Of a stretch of 64,000 bases of DNA, positions 24,327 to 37,104 are shown piece after piece. Below the pieces are notes generated by a model. The model searched no databases, was not told the origin of the DNA, and saw only the letters and a program-made list of their open reading frames with translations. The DNA is from Bugula neritina (Eukaryota; Bryozoa; Gymnolaemata; Cheilostomatida; Bugulidae), in NCBI GenBank assembly GCA_964035545.1, contig OZ037766.1, positions 28,586,673 through 28,650,672 on the forward strand. The letters are read 5' to 3'. A program made the translations under genes and the position numbers. Position 1 is the stretch's first letter, and every line of letters starts with the position of its first letter.

Positions 24327-27304
24327 ATGGGAAGTAAGCGAAAATACTTTTATCACAGCCAAAGAAAGAAAAAGAAGCTTATTTTAAACTTGCAAGGAAA
24401 GAAAGCCAAAGCTCAGCCCACACAGGAAAATGGTTTTGAAGGGGCATCAAGCACCTCCCCTAATGCGGTTAGTAAAGATCCTAAATTGTGTTTTAAATAT
24501 GGCTACTGTTGAGACTTTTCAATGAGAAGCTGTAGTTTAATGGTTAAAGCACTGACCTAGTAGATACTAGATCTTGTGTTCAAATCTTGGCAGGGCTATT
24601 GGTAATGTCAATAAGGGTAGTTATTATTACTCCAGTACCACAAAACACTCTCAATTCATGTTGCCTTAACAGTGAGAGATCTTAGTCTTAGCCCTTGCTA
24701 TTAGGGGCTCTCACAAGGGTAGATAGTTTAAACTAACATCCCTCAGGAAAGATGTACATATCTATACGTAAAATTATTTGCAAGGATAGTGGATGTTCGT
24801 TAGTCTCTAATGATATTTTTGGTGATTATCAAATGGTTGAATTACTTTTATAGCTAGGTTCATTAGTTCTGCACAAAGCAATTGCTCGGCTGCAGCATAT
24901 ATATTAACAATGGGCAGCTGACTTTATCCTAGTATAGCAGTAATGTGTAGCGCAGCAACATCCTAGCCAATAATTTTTAGTAGGTAATTATGCATCTAAA
25001 TTTTACATTTTTGTAAATATATCAATGAAATTAAAGCAACATGAAGAAGAGCTGGTAACCTTATACCTCCTTGCTAAGTGTTTCGTCTAAACAGCTCAAA
25101 ATTGTTTATTTTAATACAAATTATTGCTTTAAATGGCACTCAATAAAATATATTTAAGAAGCACTCTTGTAAGGTTAGTTATATCAATAAAAAGAAATAT
25201 ATTAGTAATTAAAGCTGTTTCATGGAATATAGCTTTAAACTTGTAAATGGTAATAACAGCACACCACTGGGTGTAACTTGTTTGGGTGAATTTAAATATC
25301 ATAATATGAGACATTTTCTTGGGCAAGAGTAATCATGAAACTCTTTTGAAAACAGAAAGTGAAACCTCTAGGAACTTTTATTGAAATAAAAAATTAAGAG
25401 ATTGAATAAAATTCCATGCTCATTGCAGAATAGAATTTAAATTTAAGCAAAGCTTTAATTGGTTTATGATTGTGGGTAATAAAATCCTGAATTAATAGGC
25501 ATGGCATCACCATTTTGTATTAAAATTTTTTACTGAATTGTTATAGGCTGATGCTGATGGGAATCAACTGGATAACAACTCTACAGGCACAAAAGAGTCA
25601 GTAATACTGACAAATGCGGCCAAAAATTCAAGTTTTCGAAAGATTAGTCTATATCGTTCTTGTACAGCTGGTATCACAAACACTGCTAGTGTTACTACTG
25701 CAGATATTAAAACAAGCCCAGATGAAGTTGAGGGTAATGATCAGTGTAGTGGATATAGAGTAGTGAGTTTGAAGTTTCTATCTGACCTGGTATCTGCTGC
25801 AGCTTGTCCTTCTTGTGGATATCAGAGGCTCGAATTTGCTGAGTCAGCAAAAAAGGGTCAGGCTTCCAAATTTTCGGTGACTTGTTCTGAGTGTTTAGAG
25901 TCTACATTTTCTGACTTTTCTTCTTCTTATGTTTCAAAAACAAAATGCCGATCACATGATATAAACTATAGATTTGTATTCAGCTGTAAGGCCAATGGGT
26001 TGGGGTATAAACAAGCAAGAAACTTCCTCTGTGACCTTAATACCTCCCCTCCCATTTCTTACAGTGGTTTCTCCACGGCCCTCAACTCTCTTTATGAGGC
26101 CAGTAACACTGCCATCAGTGAGCACTTTGCTCAGATTAGAAGCATCGTTAAGCAACAGTACATAAGAATGGGACAAGCTAGTTGTGATGCAGATGTTGTG
26201 AACATTTGTGTTAGCTATGATGGTACATGGCAGAAACGAGGTCATTCCTCTCATATTGGTGTAGGAGCTGCTATAGATTTGCTAACTGGTTATGTGCTTG
26301 ACTTTGAGATATTGTCAAACTTTTGTGCTGAATGTGAAAAAGGACCACGGAAAGATGATGCAAAATATGTTGAGTTTAGGAAAAAGCATGAAGGAAACTG
26401 TCACAAGAACTTCCATGGATCGAGTGGTATGATGGAGGTGGAGGCAGCTAAGCGAATCTGGGAGCGCTCTGTAACACAAGAGCTTCATTACATAACAATG
26501 TTGAGTGACGGGGATGCAAAGGCATATGAAGCAGTTTCAAAGTTGAACTTTTATGGTGATAAGAAGGTACTCAAAGAAGAGTGTGTCAATCATGTTTCTA
26601 AGCGATTGGGCGCTGCATTAGAAAAGCTTGTGGCAGACAGCAGAAAGCAGTCCATTAAACTTGGAGGCAAAAATGGATTAAACAGAGTATGCATTCAAAG
26701 GTTACAGACTTACTATATGAATGCTATTAAAAAGTACACAGGAAACTTAGAAGAAATGAAGAGAGAGATCATGGCTGCTCCGTATCACGTAACCTCAACA
26801 GAAGAACAAGCACAGCACCAGTTCTGCCCAGCAAATAGCTGGTGCAGCTACAAGAACTCAGATAATAAGGAGCCAGTCTTAAATAAACTTCCTCCATATT
26901 TTTTAGAATACCTACTTCCAGTGTATGAGAAGTTGTCCGAAACAAAGTTGCTTGGGCGCTGTCGTAGAGGGGCAACACAAAATGCAAACGAAAGTTTTAA
27001 CGGTGAAATATGGCGGAGATGCTCTAAAACAACATGGGTTGGCCCAAAATCTGTAAAAGTAAGTGCGAATTTTGCTGCCATTGTGTTTAACAGCGGCACA
27101 GAAGAGCTAATAAAAGTGCAACGAATCTTTGGTTTAGTAGACGGTGAAAATGTGTTGAGAAATGCTAAAAAAATGGACTCTACAAGAATGGCTCAAAAAA
27201 GAAAGTGTCCCATTGCTAGAAGAATAAGGAAGCAAAAGCAGATTAAAGAAAGGCAGAGACAAATTCAAAAAGAAGGTGTGGGATATGCTGCTGGCAAATT
27301 TTGA
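24327..27304 (+). CDS. Mutator-like (MULE) transposase, two exons, intact
   Basis: Exons 24327-24467 and 25547-27304 join in phase 0 to give 632 residues. The N-terminus is basic (MGSKRKYF then RKKKK), fitting a nuclear and DNA-binding tail. Two CxxC pairs (CPSC, CSEC) suggest a zinc module at about residues 130-165. The RNase H-like catalytic core shows SYDGTW (Asp272), LSDGD (Asp368/370) and NESFNGEIW (Glu529), a plausible DDE triad. CAEC and the later NCHKNF and NHVSKR blocks are typical of the invertebrate Mutator-like transposase family. There is no frameshift or internal stop. The ORF alone can be opened at a GTG at 25763, but the in-frame upstream exon makes ATG 24327 the likely start. 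A cut-and-paste DNA transposase by family; whether it is active or domesticated is not decided by sequence. Confidence 0.85.
24525..24745 (+). repeat. tRNA-derived SINE variant inside the transposase intron
   Basis: A tRNA-like head (GTAGTTTAATGGTTAAAGCA, CCTAGTAG, GTTCAAATC) is followed by a tail that shares only general features with the main family (CTTAGCCC, GGGGCTCTCACAAGGGTAG). It is probably a related but distinct subfamily. It lies wholly inside the intron at 24468-25546. Confidence 0.55.
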
Positions 27305-30300
27305 GCTCACGCACTGATCAGGTTTAACAATTCTGATAAATTGCCTCTATAGCAGGCTTTTGCTTCCAAAGTTTCCAATTTGAAAAATTAATATCAACTA
27401 AATTAAGGTCACTATCACGTGTTGAAAAAACCTTAATTGGCATATTATGATGATATCAGTAAAAGCTGAACTTGATTTGAAAGTCTTCATCATATTCAAT
27501 TGCAACATGAAGAGTTGTGTGCTTAGGATTTTACAAACAATTGTTGATTAGATTTTAATTGTTGTGCTTATAGCTCTTCTCAAGGGTATATCTGACTGTT
27601 GATTTACTTTATAGAATAACAATAAAACTATTGCAGCATGCCATTCAATAATGAATAACTCTATGTATAAAAAGCACCTGAGGAGTACATGCATACACTG
27701 CCATCAATATGCATGGTGTGATTGTTGTGATGATTACGCAGTACAAAACATGCAGCTGTTAGCATTGCAATACATTTTAAAATGCCACATTTATTAACAC
27801 TTCTTTTAAACTCAACTAGGGTATAGTCGCATTGTATAAATTCATCAGTATTAGATCGATTTTATGCAAACTCAAATAAAAATTTACATAACAAACACTT
27901 AGTACTCAGAAAATGGGAGCCTCATTAATTTACATAATTTATCAATTTCAATATATTAGCATCTATCAATTTTAACTGTATTAACTAGTGAGGAAGTCTG
28001 CTCTCTAGCTTATGCTTAGAATCACTGCTGCACATATAGAAATAAGTATTGAGTTCGATTGTAACAGCTTGCTGGTCATACAGACAAAACACAAGCATAG
28101 CGAGTATATAAATACATCCTATGTTATATTAAAATCATGCAATCTACTTTATTAGCATCATATAACTATGCACAATTAACTTTATAAAAGTATTGTACCA
28201 TGCATGCTATGCAAATCATTATAATATATTCTGTGTTAAGTTTTAGTAGTTATTAGCTGAAAAAATTAAGCCCTATGTTTATATTTTTGCAATATAAACA
28301 TCTCATAAATGTTTGTATTTTCTACACAGCAAACATTTACTAGGATTGCAAGCCATTGCTGTTGAGCCAGCATTAGAACACCAAATTCAGGACTTCTCAT
28401 ATTTTAGTTTTATTGCAGTCTTATTTGCAGCATTGTTATACAGATTAGCTTTAGTCTGGCTACTAATAATCTTGCTTGGCCTTACTCAATGCTTTTCCTT
28501 TATTCTAGCACTTGACAGGTCCTGTCTGATCATTTGTTTCTTTGTCGAGTGGTTTTTACAACTACCATGACCAATAAATTCAAATAAGATGTTTGGTTTC
28601 GCAGTTGTCATGACCACATATGAATAAATTTAAATATAGTTATAAAGTCTGTGACAAGATTTGTGTCTGTCTTTAAATAAAACTTTACCTGGGGTAGATT
28701 AGTTATCTGTATTCACAGGTCTAGCTCCTATAATAAGTCTCCTAAGATTAACTTGAGAGTATTGTATAGTAATGCAAATAACTAGCAGGGTAAATTAACC
28801 AACAATAAATATTCTACTGTGATTGAATGCAAGAAAATATGAATATCTTTCACATTGTCAACTGTCAGGTGATATAATCTTTTAGAAGCTCGAATGTAAT
28901 TTGTTTGATGAAATATGTTTTTATTTTACATATATCTCAGAAAAGACCAATTTTTGGTAACTTACAAAGCTTGAATAAATGTTTCTTATTATAAAATTGC
29001 ATAACTTAGTAGGCAGTTCTACAATAACCAGTGCAAAGATAATTGTGTTAAGTTTTGTATTCATCATTTTGTAAAGATATGCAGACATCCCATTTATACC
29101 TTTTTAGAAAATATATAGATGGGTTACTTTTGAGTTGTCGACTGTGTTCTGGCATGGTTGTTGCGCAGCAGAATGTTATTATTACTTATAAGTACCATTA
29201 CAATTGTTGGCTTGATTTTACTATAATATTGTATATATTTAAGTTTATTTTGTGCAACAGACATAAGTAAGATAACCTGCTGTTTTATTCTAGGAGTAGT
29301 AGCCCTGCAGCTTATCTCACTTTAGTCTAGAGTTTTCACCACATATAGAATTAAATCTATAGAAGCGTAACCATTATGCAATTATAATAGATAAGTTTAA
29401 GGTGCATGAGTCAGTTTAAGTGTAATATCAACCATATCAAAATAATAATCTGCGTTGAGCTGAAATATAATGTGCACTGTTTAGATATTTATTGTTTATA
29501 ACTTTATTTCTTTTTATTTAACAAATCATATATTCATATAAATTACGAAGTTTTACAATTTTATATAATTACATTATGTCACTTGGTATATTATATTAGC
29601 CTACATCTTATGCAAAATTCTCTAATTTTGTTTTTACTATATCCATATAGCTTGTTGCAGCTGGTGTACTTCATTGGTGTGGTTAACTGCGTTCATAATT
29701 ATGACCCTTTTTCTGTTTTCAGCTATATTGACATTATTTTTATACTAACAACTAGTCTCTTGCAAAGAATAAAATATTCATACTGAAACTGTATTTCTGC
29801 AGATACCAAGTTAAACACTTGATAACAATGCTCAATTTAAACCAATAACAGCTGGCCAACATTATTTTGCCCTTATCCATAATATTGCAATCGGAAGACA
29901 AAATATAAAAGTGATGATTTCTAATTGATGATGTATTAGAGAGACGTAACTTTTTGTTAATTAGGTCAAGTTTGTTGACTGAACAACAGCTATTTCTATT
30001 TTAAAGGGCGATACAAGATATCAAACTATCAACTATTTTTTATTAACAGAATTGCGTTGGAAAAATTAATTGCTTTCCAGATCCAGTAACCACAAAGAAT
30101 ACAAAAAAATCAAGACTAAATAAGGCATCATTTCACGTGTGAGCTCCCAAGTGAACATTATAGAGTATGTTGCTTGACCGACATAATATAGTCTAGACGT
30201 AACCTCCAATTTTCTTTCACTCATTACACTCCGAAAGTTAGCCACGCTGATATTATCAGCTAAATTGAAAATAATATAGGCCTATACATTTTGCTAGTGG

Positions 30301-32169
30301 CTAGAATTTTGCATCTTCTTTTAGGAGTTGCATGCTCTAAGTTTAGCATGAGTATTATAATTACTGATTTAGCGAATGCGATAAATGCGTTTATACACTA
30401 GAAGTGGTTATAAAATAATGTCGCTGGCGAATTTTGAAGACAGTGGCCATTGAAATAATCATAATAATTATAATAATACTTGGCGCTTTGAAAGTGTTAG
30501 CTTTGTGAGCCATTACAGTTGTAATTATTTTTGAAGTATTGTTACCAACTATGAATTGCTTGCTATTATTGATTTGTTAATTTCCACAATTCGTCTTACA
30601 GTTACTCTTACTCTTAGTCTTAGTCTTACTAAGAGTAAGAGTCTTAGTCTTACTCTTAGAGTTAGGGACATTTTCATTTTCATTTTGATTTTAATCTTTA
30701 AAAATAACTTAATAAGTAAACTGTTAAGTTATTGTTTAACTTTAAGTTATTATTATTTACAATAACTCTTACTTAAACTTTTACTAAAAGTTTTAGCTCA
30801 TAGAACTGAAATATTAATTGTCATTATAATTATGAAATCATAATCATTGTAATTGTGATTATCATATTTATATTGATCATGCATACAACTTTCATAATCA
30901 TGATCATAATGCCTAATGGTAATCATAAAATGTATTTGGTATTGCACAGTAATACTAATATTATTAGTATTACTATCAGTATCAGTATTACTATTAGTAT
31001 TACTGTCACTTGAGTATCAATCTGATAGTATGACATTCACATTGACTTTCACTTTCATCATCATAAAGGATAAATCATTAAATGATAATATGTTATTGTT
31101 AATCATCATAGTCACTGTCAGTCACCAGTGTAATTTTCATGGTGCTTATACTATTCCTTACAAAATTACATTGAATATCTGAAATTGGTGTGTTTATGAG
31201 AATCACGGTAATAATTTTTATGATTATAGTTTTAACTAATAATTTGTAATCATAATCATAATGACTATTGTGCTTATTTTTGTTAACCTAATGAGTAATG
31301 AGTGAAACTCAGTTAGTGTGGTGATGACTATCATTATGACCAGCAATACTATAATTATGGTTACACTAATAATAATAATGGTTGTGATAATTATCAAATA
31401 ATAGTGATCATAACAACAATATTTATGCTGATAAAGCTAATAGTCTAATAAAAAACTAGGTCAACCATTTTTATTGTGCAACATTTACATCAACAATTTT
31501 CATGTAGTAAACCTAATGTTATTGTAAATAGTTGAGTAAGAGCTGATAAACATTTAGCAGCTGATATATTTTACAAAGTAAAGTAAGATATCCTTTATTT
31601 GTATTCATAACCACAATTTTTTACTCTGAATAATATTTTATGTCATTAGAGTAAATGTACTAGTGCAATATGTTTTGTCAATTTTACTCAATTTATTTCC
31701 CACTTAAAATATTTAAAATAATAAATTAATTAAATCTTTTGATATACTTGTTTCATATTTTTACCCAGATAATTACATTATAATAAAAAAGGTTTTAATA
31801 CAATGTTTAGTCATCTTCTGCTCTTTAATACTTTTTATCATTAAATGCTCATTTAGCTATATTATGCATTGTAAGAATACATTCTGCAATGTTGGATAGG
31901 AAAAATATTCAATATGCTCTTGTTGAAACACAGTTTATACAAGTCTAAATAATGCATGTATCAAATAATTTGCCTTCCTTTTTATAGAATATATGTTTAG
32001 TGTGTACATCATTTTGTGTTTACTAAATTTAGTAGATTTCATTTTTTTAGAATTTTTAGCATTTAGTTTGCTCAATTCAAATTTAGATATTACTTTCCGA
32101 TAAAAGATTAATCTATGTTGATAGGTCACTTTATATGCTCTCTTTTTACCCAGTGGGGGAAGATATAAT
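27305..32169. other. 4.9-kb gene-free region
   Basis: No exon with recognisable coding content or conserved motif was found on either strand. The short ORFs are AT-rich and hydrophobic by composition. The first kilobase may include the right end of the MULE transposon. A self-complementary simple-repeat block occupies about 30556-31430. Confidence 0.5.
30556..31430. repeat. cryptically simple, self-complementary repeats, block 1
   Basis: Runs of CTTACTCTTAGTCTTAGTCT with its reverse complement (30595-30665), AATCATAATCAT with ATGATTAT, and TAATACTAATA with TATTAGTATTA. Many segments are adjacent to their own reverse complements, so the block is full of potential hairpins. A sister block lies at 39130-39800. 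Confidence 0.7.
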
Positions 32170-32844
32170 ATGAAAAGATACCGGGAAAGTATTTACCACC
32201 GGATGCTAAAGAAAGGCATAGCATATAGTGGAGTACTGCTGGCAGTTGAAACTGTGCTAGCTTTTGGTGGATATCTTTATTATAAAAAGTTGAAAAACTC
32301 ACAAGGTAGTCAGTATATGCAATATGTTGTAGTACTTGGTACACATAGGAGTATAACAGCAGTTGTAGCTCAACAATAGTTTCTAAAGCATTCTGTTTTA
32401 TTGTCAACTTTCCAAGATAATCTCTCAAACTCTCTTACCAAGCTTTCTTGTTCACTCTATGTACATAGAATTTATTCTGTTACTGCTGATCGTATATCTA
32501 GTAGGCCTCAGATTTAATATCTCTGTTATGTAATAGGAATTAATCAGTCATTTTTCTCTCACTTCTATTAGCTGTCATAAAATTCTGAAAGTTATCTACT
32601 CTTTAGAGCCATGATGTATAAATGTTCCACAATAAGTAATTATTACCAAAGATGTAGTCTGCAATACATTTGTTATTTGCGTAAATTCATGTGATATTTA
32701 TATTTAGAGTATCGTCAAACCCTCTATGAGCGAAATTCCAAAATTTTGTCGCTATACTACTATGTTGGCGGGAAACTTGGTCAAACTGATTTGAAAGACA
32801 AGGACTTGGAGTTATGGCATGCTGCTTCCAAAATGGAGAAATAA
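32170..32844 (+). CDS. CEBPZOS: CEBPZOS-like small single-pass membrane protein
   Basis: Exons 32170-32305 and 32708-32844 join in phase 1 to give 90 residues. A short basic N-terminus (MKRYRESIYHRMLKKG) precedes one hydrophobic segment at about residues 18-37, followed by YYKKLKNSQ and, after the splice, EYRQTLYERN, LSLYYYVGGK and a final DLELWHAAS. This order of basic start, one membrane helix, Y/F-rich KxxxSQxxRQT, and a closing tryptophan is that of vertebrate CEBPZOS, a protein of about 80 residues reported in mitochondria. The ATG at codon 12 is an alternative start. It is convergent with HYKK, their stops 922 bp apart. Homology is judged from remembered pattern, not alignment. Confidence 0.75.
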
Positions 32845-33330
32845 TGACCTGCCGGTATTGTTTAAAGTTGGCAGGTAAAAGCAGGTGCAGCTGGTGGGGT
32901 CACAGGGTCTATGCTGGGAACTGATGGCTAATTATTGCATAGTGCTGTTTCCTTGTGGACATGATAACTCAACTACCGAATCAGAAAATGGTGATCAGGA
33001 ATTCACCTTCGTCTAAATGTGTTTTACAATCTATTAATTGGTTTATTTATTTTGATTATAGTTTGATTTCTATTTGTGATGAAGTCCAGTGAAATTACCT
33101 TTGAGTTATTGTCTTTTATCTTGTTCTATATTTTTACATACAGTTGGAAATATAGTATTATCAACATCATGTGGTTTATAAAATGTTGTACTCAGAGTAG
33201 GATGTGTTTATCAGTAAACATGCATGCAGATAGTTTTATGGTTTAATTGCTTGCCAAGTATTGTAAATATTATGATTGGTCGATAACTGACGAAAGAGTT
33301 CAGGTGATATGACAGGTTGTACATCACTTG

Positions 33331-33336
33331 AATAAA
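33331..33336 (+). terminator. candidate poly(A) signal of the CEBPZOS-like gene
   Basis: AATAAA about 490 bases after the stop codon of the plus-strand gene. Another AATAAA occurs near 33584. Either would end transcription before the convergent HYKK gene. Confidence 0.3.
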
Positions 33337-33671
33337 AACCTGGCTAAAGGTTAAAGGTTGAGGATTTACTGAAGCACATGCACCTCTTAAACCACTGTTG
33401 CGGTGATACATAGACGCATGAAATATAAAATAATTTAGACTTCTGTGCATTCAGTATTCGCAATAATAATTGTTATTGTCTTCATAACTAATAGGCTGTT
33501 ATTCTGGAAGTAAACCCATTGATTAGATTGGCATATGAGAGAATCATTATTTTGCATTAAAATGCATACTCAATTTCTTGGCAATAAATTTTGAAAAAAA
33601 AAACAAGTTTATAATGATGTTTGCTGTTGGTTATTATTTATTGAATAAAATAATTTTTTTCAATTTAAGGT

Positions 33672-33677
33672 TTTATT
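33672..33677 (-). terminator. candidate poly(A) signal of HYKK
   Basis: On the minus strand AATAAA lies about 90 bases after the HYKK stop, in the context CAATAAAACC. Further A-rich sites follow within 40 bases. Confidence 0.45.
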
Positions 33678-33766
33678 GAACCTAAATCCTACTTGCATAC
33701 TGAACTGGACAACAAAAATAATACAAAATTGAGAACCACAAAAAATGTATTGAGTTAAAATTTAAT

Positions 33767-36700
33767 TCATTTCAACCAGTTTTTCGACACATCACATGGC
33801 TGTTTGCTCCACAAGTCCTTTAAAACTTTCTGTCCACCTTTCTGTGTGATCAGTAGATAAGGGTCTTTGCGTACGGAGTAGTAGTATAGCCCAAGGAGAA
33901 GAGACTGCACAAGTCTTCCAGCTATACAGTAATAAAGGACATCTAGCTCGGACTGTTGCAGTATCCGTAAACTTAGGTAACCACGGAGACAGAAGCCAGC
34001 TATCTCTTCAGGGTTAGCTTCATGACAACATGTCATCATATACATCATATAAATAGCTACGTCAAATACTGTGTGATTAAAGTGAGAGTCATTGAAGTCT
34101 ATCACTCCTACGATAACTTTTGCATCTTCAACTTCTTTAAAGAAAATGTTGGTTTCATTAAAATCACCATGGATTGGGCCTATAAAAAATATCAGTCGCA
34201 AGAATTAATTTGGTAATAATTTAACAATATTTCATACTAATAAAATATTTTGATACAAAAAAGTTGAGGCAATTCATCAAGAATGACACAACTAGTTATT
34301 GATGAAATTAAGTTTTCTAATTTCTAGTTGTATATTAGTTTAAGGTTGCAGCACACTTGATTCACTTTGTATTGCCATATCTTACAACATTACTGCCATC
34401 ATGACCATACAAACTAAAAAATGACATCACCAACAGTACTGCCAGCATTCAAACCCATGACCTAGTGCTCAGGAAACCTTAGCTACTCAATTTTATAGCA
34501 CTTAAAGTTTAGCCTATTATAAATGCTTGCTGTGTTGGAAAAAACACAGTAATATTTTTATTGCAGCGGATTCTCCATTGAGAAAACAACTCCAGCTAAT
34601 GCTGCTATTTAAATTAACTCAAACTTCATTTATCCAATTATCAGTTTCTGTAACATAATATTATATGTTAATTGAAGTTGCACAGTAATGGTGAACAGTA
34701 TTGGACTAGGTATTTAATGCCACCTTTAGGTGTGAGAGCAAGGTCATGTTGAATTTCATCCCATTTATCAAGCACTTCCAGGATAATACTTTTTGACTCC
34801 TCATCTTCCATCAAGTCAGCGTGAGATCTGAGGCTAGAGAGAGATGACAGACTCCAGGTGAAGTTTTCCCGAACTAAATTCTCATCTGTGTACCCCTAAA
34901 AGAAGACAACTCTTTCTCTTGCCCTTCAAAGCCATGTTCTAATCGGGTGGCGAAATGGCAGAAGACAATTCTAGTGGATTATTATTGTAACTTTATCCAT
35001 TATTTTTATTCATTTGCAAAAGCTGTGATGTACAATGTGGTGTTACTGTTCTTATAAATGATATGTAATAGTAGAAAGTAAAATGAATTCAATGAGCAAT
35101 AACCCAAAACAAAGTGGCACAATTTAACACTTTTAACCAATTACCATTAGCAGCATAAAATATATATTTTGCTGTCAGGGCAGCTCTACAATAATATAGA
35201 TCAATTTTTCCTAATACAAATTGATATATCTTTTCAAAACTAAGGTTGCAAGATTTTTATGACATTGTTTTGATATTACATAACATGCTCTACAACATAG
35301 CAGCTCAAATATTCGTGCAGCAAATACTAACCTCGATACTGTTATGAAGTTCAGCCAGTAGTTGCCCCCCTTGAAAAGCTATAGCCTCAGTGATGTCTGA
35401 TTTAGTCAACAAATTTCCCTCCATAAATTCAAACAGTGCTACCATGTGTAGCTTGGAGTCGTCTCCACATCCTGATTAGTAAACACTCGATCAGACAAAC
35501 TTCCACCACAATATGATTAATCAAAGCCTTTTACATAATATAATAGTTTAATCTAATTTTCATAATTATTTTAGATTTATATATTTTAGAACTATATACT
35601 AGCAATGTCTAAGTATTGTAATTACTCTAACAATGCAGTTACAACCAAATATTTATACGTGACTTTTATTGGTATCTATTTATGTTTACTTTAATGCACT
35701 AAAAAGTAAAAGTTAGGCAACCTTCATGCTTTATACAATATAGTTTTTGCAGCCCAAGTATCGTACTTGAGAATGATTGTGATTTCAATCACCTTGACCT
35801 AATAAAATCTAAATATTTTTTGACAAAAAATGTAGAGTTTAATTGTATTGGTTTTAGGCAGATTTTTTTCATGATTAATTTCAGTTGATTACAAGTCAGG
35901 TTAACAGCATATCTAAACGTGGGCAATTTCTTTAAATTTTCAGATAAATAATCAAGAATGAAATAATATATTTCAACATGTTATTTGCTCTGTGTTACGC
36001 CCAATGATTTCTACATACTTGTTTCACCAGTGAAAGTCCTGTTCTTAGTTCTCACTACTTTAGGAGAAGGAAATCCTTTAGATCTCACATGTTCAGAAAA
36101 TCTAATCTGAGCTACTGGAAATATAAGCAATGATGTCTTAGTTATGTTTCTATTACCTGTATATAACCAACCTATGAGTTAATGATAAAACGTACATTAT
36201 GTCATTAAGTTACCTCATTTAAAACTAAAGCTGAAAGTTATTTGGTATTTTCAAACAAAACAATAATCAATGTGTTATTCATGAATATTGATCTATAATA
36301 TACTATTAATATGCATCTCTTAATACTTGCTAAATAAAACTTATAAAATAAAATTGTGACATCATTAATTATCTGTCCAATTATGCACGATGCTAAAGGT
36401 GAGACAACTTCATATTGTATATTATCTTTTATATTGTTATATGTTATCTGTTAACAGTGAGTGAGTAAATATTAAGGGTATAAGTACACACTTGTGTTAC
36501 TTACAGATATGGGCACTGTGACTCTCGCTATCAAAAGAGTTGAATATTTTTAGAATATATTCCTGCTGGTTTGGTTGCGGGAGTTTGAAATTTGTCTCCC
36601 CATCAGTTACTGTAATGTGGAAACTTTGGTCAGCATAACTATTGAGCTCTTTCGCTGATGCAACCTACAATCAAATATTAAATTGGCTACTTTAGGAACA

Positions 36701-37104
36701 GTAGCGGAGAAATTGAGATAGCCTAAACTCTTTAAATTTTTTTATAAATTTTGGTTTTTGTGGGAGCTAGTAGGGTGTCATCCCAAATAGATGCTTCCTA
36801 GTTAGATGCTTGGCTGGGAACTGGGACTGGGAAGCACCTATCCGGGATGAAACCAGAGGTAGGTGCAGTAATGGAGAAATTGACAAAAGCCTGTTGAAAT
36901 TTGCAGTTGGAGTCTGTAAAAGTTTTAGACTTTAGTACAAGTTTGGATACTAGTAACCCATTGGCCATAGCAGTGAACATATCTACTAATAATTTATCTT
37001 CAAATTCCTCTCACCTTAAATCCATAAATGGAATTCGTTAATTCGGCAACTTCTTTAAAACTGAGCCGAGACTTTGAGTCTGCGTGTTCACACGATTCAG
37101 TCAT
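33767..37104 (-). CDS. HYKK: hydroxylysine kinase (APH-fold kinase)
   Basis: Six exons join in phase: 37015-37104, 36505-36664, 36019-36114, 35332-35471, 34724-34895 and 33767-34179, giving 356 residues; human HYKK is close to this length. The fold is that of aminoglycoside phosphotransferases. The catalytic loop is IHGDFNETN (His223, Asp225, Asn230), and the metal-binding IDFND has Asp247. The N-terminal SYADQSFHITV and YILKIFNS strands hold the nucleotide pocket. HYKK uses GTP to phosphorylate 5-hydroxy-L-lysine in lysine/collagen breakdown. The start ATG fits the family N-terminus. All motif residues are intact, so the gene looks functional. It is the most straightforward gene here. Confidence 0.9.
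34423..34500 (-). repeat. tRNA-Thr SINE fragment
   Basis: The minus strand has GGTCATGGGTTTGAATGC and TTGGTGATGT, matching the T-arm and the start of the tail of the main SINE family. The rest of the tail is absent. It sits in the last HYKK intron. Confidence 0.55.
36694..36895. repeat. hairpin flanked by direct repeats in HYKK intron 1
   Basis: GTGTCATCCCAAATAGATGC at about 36776 is nearly complementary to the segment ending CGGGATGAAACC at about 36853, a stem of about 24 bp with four mismatches. On both sides lie related direct repeats: AGTAGCGGAGAAATTGAGAT near 36700 and AGTAATGGAGAAATTGACAA near 36867. It looks like a small inverted-repeat element inserted in, or duplicated with, its flank. 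Confidence 0.5.

Noticed and set aside
25763-27304. Single-exon transposase starting at GTG 25763
   Set aside because: The frame stays open upstream to a good acceptor at 25546 and joins in phase to an ATG exon at 24327 with the basic N-terminus expected of the family.
27398-27442. AATTAAGGT...ACCTTAATT inverted repeat after the transposase, as a transposon terminus
   Set aside because: The arms are only about 10 bp, both lie on the same side of the gene, and no partner was found upstream.
28313-28570. 85-codon ORF in the gene-free region
   Set aside because: Compositionally biased, isolated, and without a recognisable motif.
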